This document shows positions 1 through 8,898 of a stretch of 18,989 nucleotides of DNA, in pieces. Under the pieces are notes generated by a model. It was not told where the DNA came from. It worked only from the letters and a program-made list of their open reading frames with translations, and made no database searches. This stretch comes from Oehlia diaphana (taxonomy: Eukaryota; Glomeromycota; Glomeromycetes; Glomerales; Glomeraceae): contig QZLH01000730.1 in NCBI GenBank assembly GCA_003833135.1, forward strand, positions 9,130 to 28,118, given 5' to 3'. The position numbers were made by a program, and so were the translations under genes. Numbering within the stretch: position 1 is the first letter of the stretch; every line of letters begins with the position of its first letter.

Positions 1-2
1 CT

Positions 3-128
3 TTAATGGATATAAGAATTCGTCAAAATATGGATTTAACTTTAAGAGCTCATATTTTATCAGATGAGTTTTGGGAAGATTTAGATATAATAACAAAAAT
101 TATGGAACCAATGGTTTCAGCTGTGTAA
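3..128 (+). pseudogene. hAT-like transposase fragment, cut by the window edge
   Basis: An open frame runs from the window start to a TAA at 126-128. It contains the segment LSDEFWEDLDIITKIMEPM, which has the pattern seen in the middle of hAT-superfamily transposases: Phe-Trp, about ten residues, then a hydrophobic-x-Pro before a hydrophobic helix. A GT at 125 and a TTATTTTTAG acceptor-like sequence near 155-165 could mark an intron, but the frame after it soon stops. I see no RNase H-fold catalytic residues or C-terminal dimerisation domain in the next 2 kb. It is most likely a decayed transposon piece. Assignment rests on one short motif, so confidence is low. Confidence 0.35.
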
Positions 129-2400
129 CAGATAGTTTAAGTCTTTAACAATATCTAACTTATTTTTAGAAAATGTGATAGAAACAATTAATACTATAAT
201 TTCTTGGATGACAAAAACCATCAAATTTTCCAAAAATATATCAATATATAATTCCATCCTGCACAAGTTTTCTCCAGTGAAATATAGAAAATGAGATTTG
301 TCAATCTTTTATTTATAAGAATTTGAAATCATCATCATTGAAGGTATTGTCAAATATTGTATATAATGTTAAAATTAGGGAAATAAAGCATTGTATTAAA
401 TGATTCTTTCCAATAACCCTGAAACTCATTCTTTTCCTTGTCAGAGTTACCAATATGCTGATTATAAAGAGATTCTAACTCTTATATAACTGATCTGCTT
501 GAGTTGATATTTAAGTCTTAATTTTTTAGCCATTAGAAAGGATTATAAACTCAGGAATTCTCTAAACAATTTTATCTGCTTTAGTTAAATTATTTTCAGA
601 TGAAACTATAACTAAATCTGTCTTTCAACTTTTTAGCCATGCTGATTTTTTCCAAAATCGAAATTCTTACATCAGTATCAATTTTTTTATATTATGAAAA
701 CCTTCTTCTATGTCAACTTTTTTATATTCTCCCCTTATTAATATGATTTTGCCAATATCCATCATCCAATTACACTATTTAATATTTTTTATGATTATTA
801 ACATTGTATTTAATATTTATGTTAAAGTATTATAATGAAATTTATCTACAGCTTCGTCTCAATATTTCCAGAATTTATAATTGCAAAATCTTCCTAAATT
901 TCTATTTCCTTGTATTTTTTTATTTACAAGAAAATATGCTGATTACTTATCATTAATTTTTGTTCATCAATGGTAAATTTCCTCCAAATTCCATTTCAAA
1001 TTCTTATATAATTATCTATACATCTTACATCAATAAATTCTTTTAGTCTGTATTGAGTATATTCATTAAATAAGCTAAAATCAAAAATGAATAGCATAAA
1101 TATCCAGATTCATTGGAGTTTATTTATAATAACTTTGGTCATGGTGAAAAAATGGCGAAAATAATGTATAAAAGTGGCAAAAAATCAGCTTATGAAAAAG
1201 AATAGAGAGTTATTGGCAAAAACAATAAAAATAAGAATGAAGGTTGAATTTCCTTGAAGAACAATTCATCATTTATCTCTTCAGTATGTTTTTGACAGAG
1301 ATAACATTTACATCAAAACCAGGATTAACTGTGGTAACTAAAGAATCTAGTTACTTACTGTACCATGTTATGTTCAATGTCTTTACAGATTTTGCTTCTG
1401 ATTTTATGCCATCCATTATAAGTTAAATCAAGATGCAGATTGGTTACATCCATATATATTCATCTTCTATAACTTTTGATATTAATTATATATATGCTGA
1501 TATATAAATATAATAATTTGATTTTAGGTAATTAACCAACTGAAATAATTGAATGAGTATTTGATGAACTAATAATCCAAATCTAGGTTGATGAAAAAGT
1601 ATTAATGCATATAAATTATTTAAATTATTTAAACTATATATCTAAAGTAGGATATTGAAATTAAGTGCCCTTAAAATTAAAGTTTGGACCAAATATCTGG
1701 TAAAATTCATTATGGTGAATGGATGGTGATCTGGTATTTAGTAAATATTATTATAAAAATTAAAAGTTATTTCATTCTCTGTATATTTAGATATGCTTCT
1801 GACAGTATCAAAGTTGCTCCTATCAGTGTTGAAGTTGCTCCCAAATTTGCTCCTGGTTGGTTGTGCTGACATTGACAACATTTTTATAATATTAGATAAA
1901 TTTCTTATAGGAATGATTATACACCATTTCTTTATTTGTAAATCCTGTATGCATTAGTGTTAATGAATTATTGTATACTTATATAATACAATTTTTACCA
2001 TTCTGTAGAAAGTAGAATCAATTGATAGTAATATATCTTATGTTTACTGTGTAATATTATATAAAAGTTTTATTTAATGTATAAGGAGTTGTCTTTGATG
2101 AGATTTTTTGGGAAGATTGTAAACCTTGATGATGATGGATAGACAACATAATTAATAATTTAATTGATATTATTTCATTTAAAGATAAAACTTTTGTCAT
2201 ATTTATAGACTAAAAATTTAATTTGAATTTGTTTAATTTTAGTAGACTCTTGTTGTGGCTACATAAAAGTGTCTTGTTAAATTGTACAAATACCATTATT
2301 ATTATTGTACATAATTATAAACTTTTTATGATATTATTTAAGTGGTTAATAATTATATACTTTTTAATTTAATGAAATATATATTTTTGAAAGACAAAAA
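129..2400. other. A/T-rich stretch without a supportable gene
   Basis: Two open frames of about 60 codons (1244-1426 and 1684-1869, plus) begin at TTG and show no recognisable domain. They have the composition of chance frames in A/T-rich DNA. Around 2090-2135 a short sequence (GATGAGATTTTTTGGGAAGA) resembles the Phe-Trp-Glu-Asp coding segment at the window start and may be another decayed hAT-like scrap. Nothing else stands out. Confidence 0.5.
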
Positions 2401-2439
2401 TCAATGAACTTCAGACTTATTTATATTTAAATTTTTTTT

Positions 2440-2562
2440 TTTTTTTACAGTAAATTGAGCAAATAAAAAATCTACACGTTTAATTTTTCCAATCAAGGTC
2501 ACATCCAAAACTTTGCCACATAATATTGACAAAGCCTGAAATTGCGGAAAGCTGTACAAAAG
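2440..2562 (-). other. GC-richer patch with a short open frame, possibly a dispersed-repeat fragment
   Basis: On the minus strand a frame opens after a TGA (2563-2565) and runs about 40 codons into a 15-base T run (2432-2446 on plus). The encoded peptide includes FPQFQALSILCGKVLDVTL and then IGKIKRVDFLFAQFTV, which is less biased in composition than the surroundings. A second minus frame in the same patch, with an ATG at about 2572, is also open for some 30 codons. There is no start in the first frame and no domain I recognise. A fragment of a dispersed repeat ending in an A tail is the simplest reading. Confidence 0.25.
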
Positions 2563-2565
2563 TCA

Positions 2566-4200
2566 CAGCCATAATAATTTAAATTATCAAGTTGTGCAGT
2601 ATATGCATAAAATATAGCATATAAAAATTAATAATCAAGTGGTTTTCAATTTATTGTTTAAATAATAACTGATGTTCCTAATTTATTTATCCGAAAAATA
2701 ATATATTACGTCTACTCTTCTATGAAACTTTGTGGTCACGAGCGTTTCTTTGTTAACCGCACGTGATAGTCAGCCGATACCATTCAACAATAACATTTGA
2801 TTTTTGCTTTTAATTAGAAAATTCTTAATCAAGTTCTATATTAACAGTTTGTAGAAAGTAATATAATTGCAATGTTAATGGGTTACCTACTATCTATCTG
2901 GCTGAAATTTCTTTACGAGTTATATTGCTCCTTTAAATTCATTTATGATTCGAAATAAATCTCAATAGATTCTTTCATCAAATAATTAATTCATCACATG
3001 TTAAGATTTTCAAAATTTGGTTTGAATTAGTGGTAATGAGAATACTTGGAGTGTTATATATTTTGCAAAGAGGTGGTACTGTAGCCAGCTGTGGGAAAGA
3101 ATATTATACAAACTTTTTCATTTAGGCAAAGTTTTATATATGAAAGTTAGTAGCATGCTCTAGTTAGCAATTTAAAAAGATCTCGTAAGAATGTTAACAT
3201 GAGGAAATAAAAGTTTCCAAGTATAAACCGTTTATTTCATTAAAAACGTGAAGAATTATTTGATTACAATTGACATTACAGTAATTACAAGCAAACCGTG
3301 GACGGTCAATTAATTAAATCGAAATATATATGATATCATGCATAGTTTATTATTGGGAACTTTTTATTGCAATAAAGATATTTATTATTCTTGAAATTAG
3401 TTATCAAAGTAATTTCTCCGTACGAACATCTTTTTGAATAAAATCATAAAAATGTAGTTAAAAATTATAAATTATAAAGTTGGTTGGAAGTTGAGAATTA
3501 ATTTCATACTTTACTAAGCCTTTATATTAAGAAGATAACAATGCCTGTAAAACATTATATTTAATTGCTTAATTTATATTTATGTCAGGATATTCACAAT
3601 AAATGAGAGAATCTATCCTTAATTTATTCTTGCTGAAGAAATCACTTGATTTAGTAGAACTATTTAATAATTGAATATTTTATTCCATTTATTGGTATAC
3701 ATGCATGGACATGGTTTTAATATGATTTAAACTATATAATAGTCTAATGCGACACTACGTGCCGTTATTAGAATATATACTTGAATATTCATTCCTACAT
3801 GATTACGAAAAAATATACATTATTTTTATACATTTTAAAATAATATGACACTTATTATACAAAACGTGCAACTCATAATTAGAGATGGGGACGACTCTAT
3901 CAGAATCACCGACCGAACCATAAATTTTACTAATAAGATTATTAAAATAACATTATTTAAATTAATGAACCTAATTATTTATTAAGTTTTAATCAAATTA
4001 TTTTTTTTAAAAAAGAATTGTTATTTTTGTAAAAGAATCATTAATTGAAATAAATTAATTAAATTAATTAAATCATTAAATCTTTAATGAACATTTAATA
4101 TTAATAAAATGTCAATTCATTAAAGATTAATTATTATTTCAAATAAAAATTCATTATTGTCAACAATCGCCTAGTTATCAACATTGACATTTTCAATTCG
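2566..4200. other. A/T-rich intergenic region with small inverted repeats
   Basis: No coding frame is supportable. There are several small dyads: 3743-3772 (TCTAAT arms around CAC-TAC-GTG), the ACCGT/ACGGT pair near 3296-3307, and perfect 11-base arms TCTTTAATGAA (4081-4091) and TTCATTAAAGA (4116-4126) with a 24-base loop. All are short enough to be chance or repeat-derived. Confidence 0.4.
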
Positions 4201-4218
4201 AAAAAAGTTTTTAAAAAT

Positions 4219-4363
4219 AAGTTTCGAAAGATCGAAACTTTACCATACTACTAAAGTTTAAATAAAAAATTACGAAAAGTTACTCGAAACTTTATGTATA
4301 ATGAAGTTTCTAAAGTTCGTTTGAAACATCAAAAAAAAATAAGCTTCGTTTTGTTCGAAACTT
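4219..4363. repeat. Cluster of CGAAACTT / AAGTTTCG motifs
   Basis: A perfect 8-base inverted repeat, AAGTTTCG, 6-base spacer, CGAAACTT, lies at 4219-4240. Further CGAAACTT copies occur at 4285-4292 and 4356-4363, with related GAAGTTTC at about 4303-4310 and GTTTGAAAC at about 4318-4326. Five related motifs in 145 bases is more than expected by eye in such A/T-rich sequence. The cluster sits beside the downstream end of the GC-rich minus-strand element. Function is unknown. Confidence 0.45.
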
Positions 4364-4379
4364 AAAAAATGATTATTTT

Positions 4380-4822
4380 TAATTTAAACATGACGACAGA
4401 ATAAAGGTACAGCACCATGTAGAAATCACTCTAAAATAAAGTAAAAAAACATTCACAAAGTTGAAACCTAGTCACAAGCGTGAGACCGTCCCGCCTAAAA
4501 AAAACAAACCTCGAACTATTTAGGAATGACCAGTTCTATCAGGGATATTATTGTCCTAATGAAAGGTGGTCTACTTATTCATGGAGGGGAGACGGGAGAT
4601 TGTAATTACTCGTCCTCTTAGACCCAGAGGTAGGAATGTCGTTTTCGTCAATGATTGTTGATTTTGAACGTTTACATTTGTCAGAAGTTTTATCGTCGCT
4701 CGTAGGTGAGAGCGTTTGATGAACACGTCTTGGCGCGAGAGAAATTTGACATCTTTCTTGTTAGATGAAATTCGTATCTAGATTGCATAACGGAGAAGGC
4801 GTTGAAGTGACTGGTGCCATCT
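4380..4822 (-). pseudogene. GC-rich remnant with a Ser/Thr/Lys-rich frame, possibly a transposon 3' end
   Basis: This block has clearly higher GC than its flanks. On the minus strand a frame begins with ATG at 4818-4820, directly after TTAACTGTAG, which looks like a branch point plus 3' splice site. It runs 19 codons to an in-frame TAA (4761-4763), then stays open for 61 codons to TAA at 4575-4577. The second part is hydrophilic and includes SPTSDDKTSDKCKRSKST and SGSKRTSNYNLPSP. After the stop, about 190 bases of GC-richer non-coding sequence continue to about 4385. This could be a truncated retroelement tail or one exon of a broken gene. I recognise no domain and no complete ends. Confidence 0.35.
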
Positions 4823-5009
4823 ACAGTTAATTTTTGTATGTATAATAATTAACTTTTATATACTTTATTTAATTATTTATTTAGGTATTGAAAAAATGAA
4901 ATTTAATTATATTTGTTAGTTTTTTTAAAATTTATATCATTATGTTTTCTTTTTTTTTTTATCATTTAGAATTATTTAAAAGCTAAGATTATAGTAGTAA
5001 CAAGTTTCT

Positions 5010-5097
5010 TAGTTTGTAATTTAAATAATTCTTTTTATTCCTTATATCTTTATATATGTATTCCCTCTAAATGTTTTAGTTTGTAATTTAAATAATT
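5010..5097. repeat. Direct repeat, 22-base unit, two copies 66 bases apart
   Basis: The unit beginning TTAGTTTGTAATTTAAATAA occurs at about 5010-5031 and again at about 5076-5097, essentially identical. The intervening sequence is A/T-rich with no gene. It is probably a local duplication. Confidence 0.55.
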
Positions 5098-5557
5098 TTT
5101 TACTTTATAAATATTTGTTATAGTTCGTTCTTGTGGAGTTTTCCCCTAAATATCCGAAATGGGGCCGTCACGATACTCTGATCTCAAAAAAAAATTCTGA
5201 CATTTTGTATAAAAATATTTTTTTTCTTTTAAAATTTTTTGGATTTCTTTAAAATTTTACAAATTCGAGATTGTGAATTATTTAAGCAAGCGTAATTAAC
5301 CGATAATAATTGTATATGTTAACGTGACAGGTCCTTTACTGCTTTTAACTTTTACATGTTATTTAGTATATGAAAAAACACAATAATAATTAATCCTATT
5401 TGGCTGTAAGATAAACTGTAATAGCTGTATTTATCCTATTTAACAATAATAAAGGTTGCTTATAATATTATAATTAAAATTTTGAACTCGAATTAGCTTA
5501 TGTAATTATTAAATTTATACTTTTTACTTAAGTAATTTTATCTATGATTTGTGATAG

Positions 5558-5661
5558 GAAAGTTAGTTATTTCATAGGGAAGTCGTAGATATCATTGATC
5601 ATCATGGTTCCACTATGATTATTAATAATGTCTACGGCTTCCTGTGAAATAACTACGAAAG
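5558..5661. mobile_element. 94-bp foldback (MITE-like or hairpin-RNA locus) with 5-bp flanking repeats
   Basis: The left arm (5564-5608) and right arm (5612-5655) pair along about 44 positions around a 3-base loop (TCC, 5609-5611), with one bulged base. Of seven mismatched positions, five become G:U pairs if the plus strand is transcribed, leaving only about two true mismatches. The pentamer GAAAG lies immediately outside both ends (5558-5562 and 5657-5661), consistent with a 5-bp target site duplication. No coding frame is present. It could be a tiny nonautonomous DNA transposon, or a source of a hairpin small-RNA precursor, or both. Confidence 0.6.
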
Positions 5662-5734
5662 ACTATACAATTTTTAACTGCTGATAAACTAGGAAAAGAA
5701 GTTCGGTGCGAAAAAAAAATATAAAACTCAGATT

Positions 5735-5835
5735 TGCGATTCATTGGATGATGTCACATGAGGGACTGAGAAACTCACGTGATTGAGTATTTTTTCATAA
5801 TGCGTAGACATTTATAGTCCTTCGCTTCGCTCCAG
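5735..5835. repeat. GC-richer repeat patch with CACGTG and an AGCGAAGCGAAGGAC-type motif
   Basis: This patch contains CTCACGTGATTG at about 5775-5786. At 5817-5833 it carries, in reverse complement, TGGAGCGAAGCGAAGGAC. A close relative, CCAGAGCGTAGTGAAGGAC, is at about 14657-14675. Together they look like fragments of a dispersed repeat family. No coding sense is seen. Confidence 0.35.
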
Positions 5836-5941
5836 ATAACTATTTAGATTATTTGGCTTATCCTTCTAACTAAAATATGAAATGTATGTTTTTTGATAGC
5901 CAGATATGAAATTTCCAATATATTATTATTTCAAGCCATTA

Positions 5942-7102
5942 TCACGAATATATATACTGTATATATATATTCAGTATTATCATATTTGGTGTAAGAAATT
6001 CTTTTAATATTTGAATAATAGATCCAAAGAATTTCTCATCAATATGTGGTATGCTAGTCATAATATTTCGAGTTTTTTGATCTTCAAATTCAGCATACTA
6101 TCTTTCCTTTTCCAATCTCATATGGATTTGCTGAGTAAGATAAACTAATGAAGCTGTATGAAGTCCTTCTAATTTAATGGTATTATTTTCAGATTCAGCC
6201 CTTTGAGTCGTTGTAGTACCAGCTGTAAATCGGGATTGTGTATAACAATACGCCCAGGAAAATCGTATTGGATATACAGTAACTTATTTTGCAGATAAGA
6301 TTCAGCCGCAAGGTAATTAGTTATCAGCCGTTGCCACCTTCTTTCAAAATCTTCAACACATAAACTATTTCGAGTTTTAATAAACAATTGATGGCAAGAA
6401 GTAAATTCATCATGAAGTTTTCCTTTTAACTGCTTTATAAAATTTTGATTCATATGGAAAAGGCAGATACAATGGTGAGCATCAGGCAATTTTGCTTTGA
6501 TGGCTGCAGCCATTGCCAAATCTCCATCTGTAAAAATGACTCTTGGAAATGAAAAATTAGTTGCACGTAATATATAATCAAGAATCCATTGAAAAGTTGA
6601 GTCAGTTTCATCTTCTATCAAAGCTTACGCTACAACACGAGTTCGATTATGGTTATCAATTATCATAAATAATGATAATGCCATATCATATCGATTTGTT
6701 TTATAGGTATCATCTGTAATAACCACATCATGAAATCTCATCCAAAGTTGAACTTGTTGTGGCGATATCCATAGAACACTTCCTAAATGAAAATCATTCC
6801 CAATTATGCGTGTTTCAATTACCCAACCTGGATCTTCCTTTTGAAGGTTATACAAATCTTGCAACATATTTTCTGCATCATCTTTTTCTTCTATTCGCTT
6901 ACATCTTCTAACTTCTTGTATTGTATTGTATAAATTTTTGCGATGAATATAAATGTCTGGATATTTTTTAGTTAATAATCTATATAGTTTGAGCACCCAT
7001 AGTTGGAACTGCAGTGAGATACTCTAATATATCAGATTTCATTTCTTCTGAAAACCGACATTTTTTCAAGACGGTTAGACCTTGAACCCCAAGATTTAAA
7101 AA
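5942..7102 (-). pseudogene. MULE-family (Mutator-like) transposase, inactivated
   Basis: Minus-strand frames reconstruct most of a MULE transposase. First comes a helical N-terminal part (7102 to about 6982, with RFSEEMKSDILEYL). After a frameshift near 6982 comes a segment to 6625 ending in the first catalytic-Asp motif DVVITDDTYKTNRY. An in-frame TAA at 6625-6627 interrupts it, then the second Asp motif FTDGDLAMAAAIK and the CLFH (CxxH) motif follow. A second frameshift at about 6272, probably two extra bases in a TATAT run, leads to the frame with WAYCYT and FTAGTTTTQRAESENNTIK, which carries the usual Glu. A TAG at 6098-6100 follows, and the frame ends at TGA 5942-5944 after FLTPN. Both premature stops are explained by C-to-T changes (CAA to TAA, CAG to TAG). 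Family membership is secure; the outer TIRs were not found. Confidence 0.85.
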
Positions 7103-7105
7103 TTA

Positions 7106-7353
7106 AATTTTCGGTAAAAAATTTCGAAATTATTGACGCGAATTACGTATTATTAGTAATCGCATTGTCTCAAAAACTTTAACAAGAATGTTCTTCAATT
7201 TCGTTTACATATTTACTAGAAACGTAAACAGCGTATTAGATGTTAAATTAATAGAATAAAAAAAATATTTGAAAAATAACAAACTAAAACACTGCGCACA
7301 CATTACATATTTTAGTTTTTATAACTTCACTTTATTAATGGAAAAAATAATGA
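7106..7353. other. Intergenic A/T-rich spacer between MULE remnant and HSP20 3' end
   Basis: I see no gene or clear repeat here. Possible further N-terminal transposase sequence beyond 7102 could not be followed past the TAA at 7103-7105. Confidence 0.4.
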
Positions 7354-7363
7354 TTTATTTATT
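7354..7363 (-). terminator. Overlapping AATAAA polyadenylation signals for the HSP20 gene
   Basis: On the minus strand two overlapping AATAAA hexamers (AATAAATAAA) lie about 72-81 bases after the HSP20 stop codon, a normal spacing for a short fungal 3' UTR. In A/T-rich DNA the hexamer can occur by chance. Confidence 0.45.
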
Positions 7364-7434
7364 TATAACAATTATAACATTGTTTTTAAAACATTGGAAT
7401 TTACAAAGACTATTTGCTACTAGTGCTATCTTTT

Positions 7435-7939
7435 TTATTTGATATCGATTTTCTTGCCAGAAGGGGCTGACTTGGGAAGTTTCATTTCGAGGACACCATT
7501 TTCAAATTTGGCCGTAACCTCTTCAGTTTTTATATTCGGAGGTAGCGAAATACTACGAGAGAAGTTGCCATAATGACGTTCTTGGACAAGAGTTTTTCCT
7601 TCTTGAAATTTTTGGTCTTTCTTGACTTCACCGGAGATGACAAGAACGTTGTTATGAACATCAGCGTTAATTTGATCCTTACTCAATCCCTATAAAATAA
7701 TAATGTTTCATTATTTGATTCAAAGAATACGTAAATATGACGAAAAAAAATTAATTACATACTGGCAATTCTGCATTGACAATATATTCTTTCTCAGTTT
7801 CATGAACTTCCAACGCAGGAAAGCGGCGAGAACGAGTGTTGTCACGTTTAGCGACGTTCAAATCTTTAATAAAATCATCAAAGATTCTGCTAACAGAATC
7901 CAAATCAAAGTTATCCCAATTATTGCTAATTAGAGACAT
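7435..7939 (-). CDS. HSP20-family small heat shock protein, two exons
   Basis: Small heat shock proteins are ATP-independent cytosolic chaperones that form oligomers and hold unfolding proteins soluble. Exon 1 is 7763-7939 and exon 2 is 7435-7689; the 73-base phase-0 intron (7690-7762) starts GTATGT and ends TTATAG. The spliced protein has 143 residues, a usual length for a class I type protein. A short N-terminal arm (1-40, with WDNFD and RIFDDF helices) precedes the alpha-crystallin domain, from about P41 to S136. That domain includes the AELPGLSKDQI strand motif spanning the splice junction, RHYGNFSRSISLP (about 97-109) and the signature FENGVLEMKLPK (121-132). The C-terminal I-x-I oligomerisation motif is IDI (140-142). 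The gene is intact. Predicted heat shock elements and a TATA box lie upstream, so heat induction is likely. Confidence 0.95.
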
Positions 7940-8037
7940 CTTGTTAAAATAACCACAATGTTTTATAGAAAAATTTGATTTGTATTATTTTTTGTCCTTT
8001 ATGAAATTAAGGGGGAGAGAACCCAGAGTTCAAGATA

Positions 8038-8045
8038 TATTTATA
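8038..8045 (-). promoter_or_regulatory. TATA box of the HSP20 gene
   Basis: TATAAATA on the minus strand lies 99 bases upstream of the HSP20 ATG, implying a transcription start near 8010 and a 5' UTR of about 70 bases. Confidence 0.55.
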
Positions 8046-8185
8046 GTCGCATTTTAATTTTTCTCGTGATTCTTGGAGATGAATAAAATTTAAATATGAT
8101 GCAATGAGAATTCTCACTTAAATTATGTACTTTGCATAAATTTTTATTTATAATATGTTAGAATTTTCTACATGTTGCGTGAGAA

Positions 8186-8198
8186 TTCGGGAACTTTT
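8186..8198. promoter_or_regulatory. Heat shock element (proximal), TTCggGAActTTt
   Basis: Two perfect nGAAn units in alternating orientation with 2-base spacing and a third imperfect unit match the heat shock factor binding consensus. The element is about 250 bases upstream of the HSP20 ATG. A further dimer, GAAttTTC, is at 8161-8168. Confidence 0.6.
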
Positions 8199-8273
8199 AA
8201 AAAAAATTTTTCTCACTCAAATTACGAACTTTTCCTAAAAAAAAAATCCTTCAATATATACTGTAATATGTTG

Positions 8274-8286
8274 GAAATTTCTAGAA
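8274..8286. promoter_or_regulatory. Heat shock element (distal), GAAatTTCtaGAA
   Basis: This is a perfect three-unit heat shock element with correct alternation and 2-base spacing, followed by a degenerate fourth unit (TTG at 8289-8291). It lies about 335 bases upstream of the HSP20 ATG and supports regulation by heat shock factor. Confidence 0.7.
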
Positions 8287-8600
8287 TTTTGATTCGCATA
8301 AATGAGAATCACGTGCCAACATTTATTAAATCATTGCTGCGGCTTACTTTTCTTAGATACTATTTTACGATTATTAATAATAAATCGTGGAATTTTTTAA
8401 ATGGTTAACAAGAGCGAAGCTAAATAAATTAAAATAGTAAATAGTTAAATACAAGAAATTAATTTTAAGATTAACCTGGTTTTATCTTATAAATTTATAA
8501 TCATATAATATTTTTTATTTTTTTTTTTTAAAAAAAAAAAACGCGCAATAAATAAAATAATAATCATAAAAAAAAAATAATATATTTTATTTAATGAATT

Positions 8601-8751
8601 TTATAATTTAATGCCATGGCGCCACAGCGCTGGTATGATATAATGGTGTGACATTCAAGAGTGTGACATCCAAAATTCTAATAATAACCACTCTAAACTA
8701 ACACCAAATTTAATACCAGCGCAATGGCGACATGGCACAAATTATAATTTA
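8601..8751. mobile_element. Small MITE-like element between HSP20 promoter and RdRP 3' end
   Basis: Inverted repeats of 25 bases, 8612-8636 and 8713-8737, match at 22 positions; both share GCGCTGGTAT (inner) and TGCCATG (outer). The 10-base sequence TTATAATTTA occurs on both outer sides (8601-8610 and 8742-8751) and may be a target site duplication, though it is A/T-rich and the element edges are not perfectly flush. The interior holds two GTGTGACAT copies and no coding frame. Without the TSD it would still be a hairpin-forming repeat. Confidence 0.6.
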
Positions 8752-8898
8752 ATATAATTTGTTACAATAACATACATAACTAAAATAATAACTGAAATGA
8801 ATAAATATCAATAATAATTAAAGTTAATTAACCTTAAATATGAATATATAAAATATAATAATTTGACCTAAAAAATTAGATTGAATAATCATTTAATC

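Noticed and set aside
1244..1869. Two 60-codon plus frames
   Set aside because: They start with TTG, have no domain and show no sign of splice sites or promoter; chance frames are expected in this composition.
4219..4330. GAA/TTC units resembling heat shock elements
   Set aside because: The spacing is wrong in most pairs (TTCGAA without the 2-base gap) and no gene start is nearby; the CGAAACTT motif repeat explains them.
4440..4500. tRNA-derived SINE promoter boxes in GACGGTCTCACGCTTGTGAC-type sequence
   Set aside because: The A and B box matches are poor and no cloverleaf can be drawn by eye.
7703..7933. Plus-strand 76-codon frame
   Set aside because: It is antisense to HSP20 exon 1 and its intron, and the HSP20 reading is secure.
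8172..8408. Plus-strand 78-codon frame
   Set aside because: It begins at ATG but lies over the HSP20 promoter elements, is biased to Phe/Lys/Asn and shows no domain.
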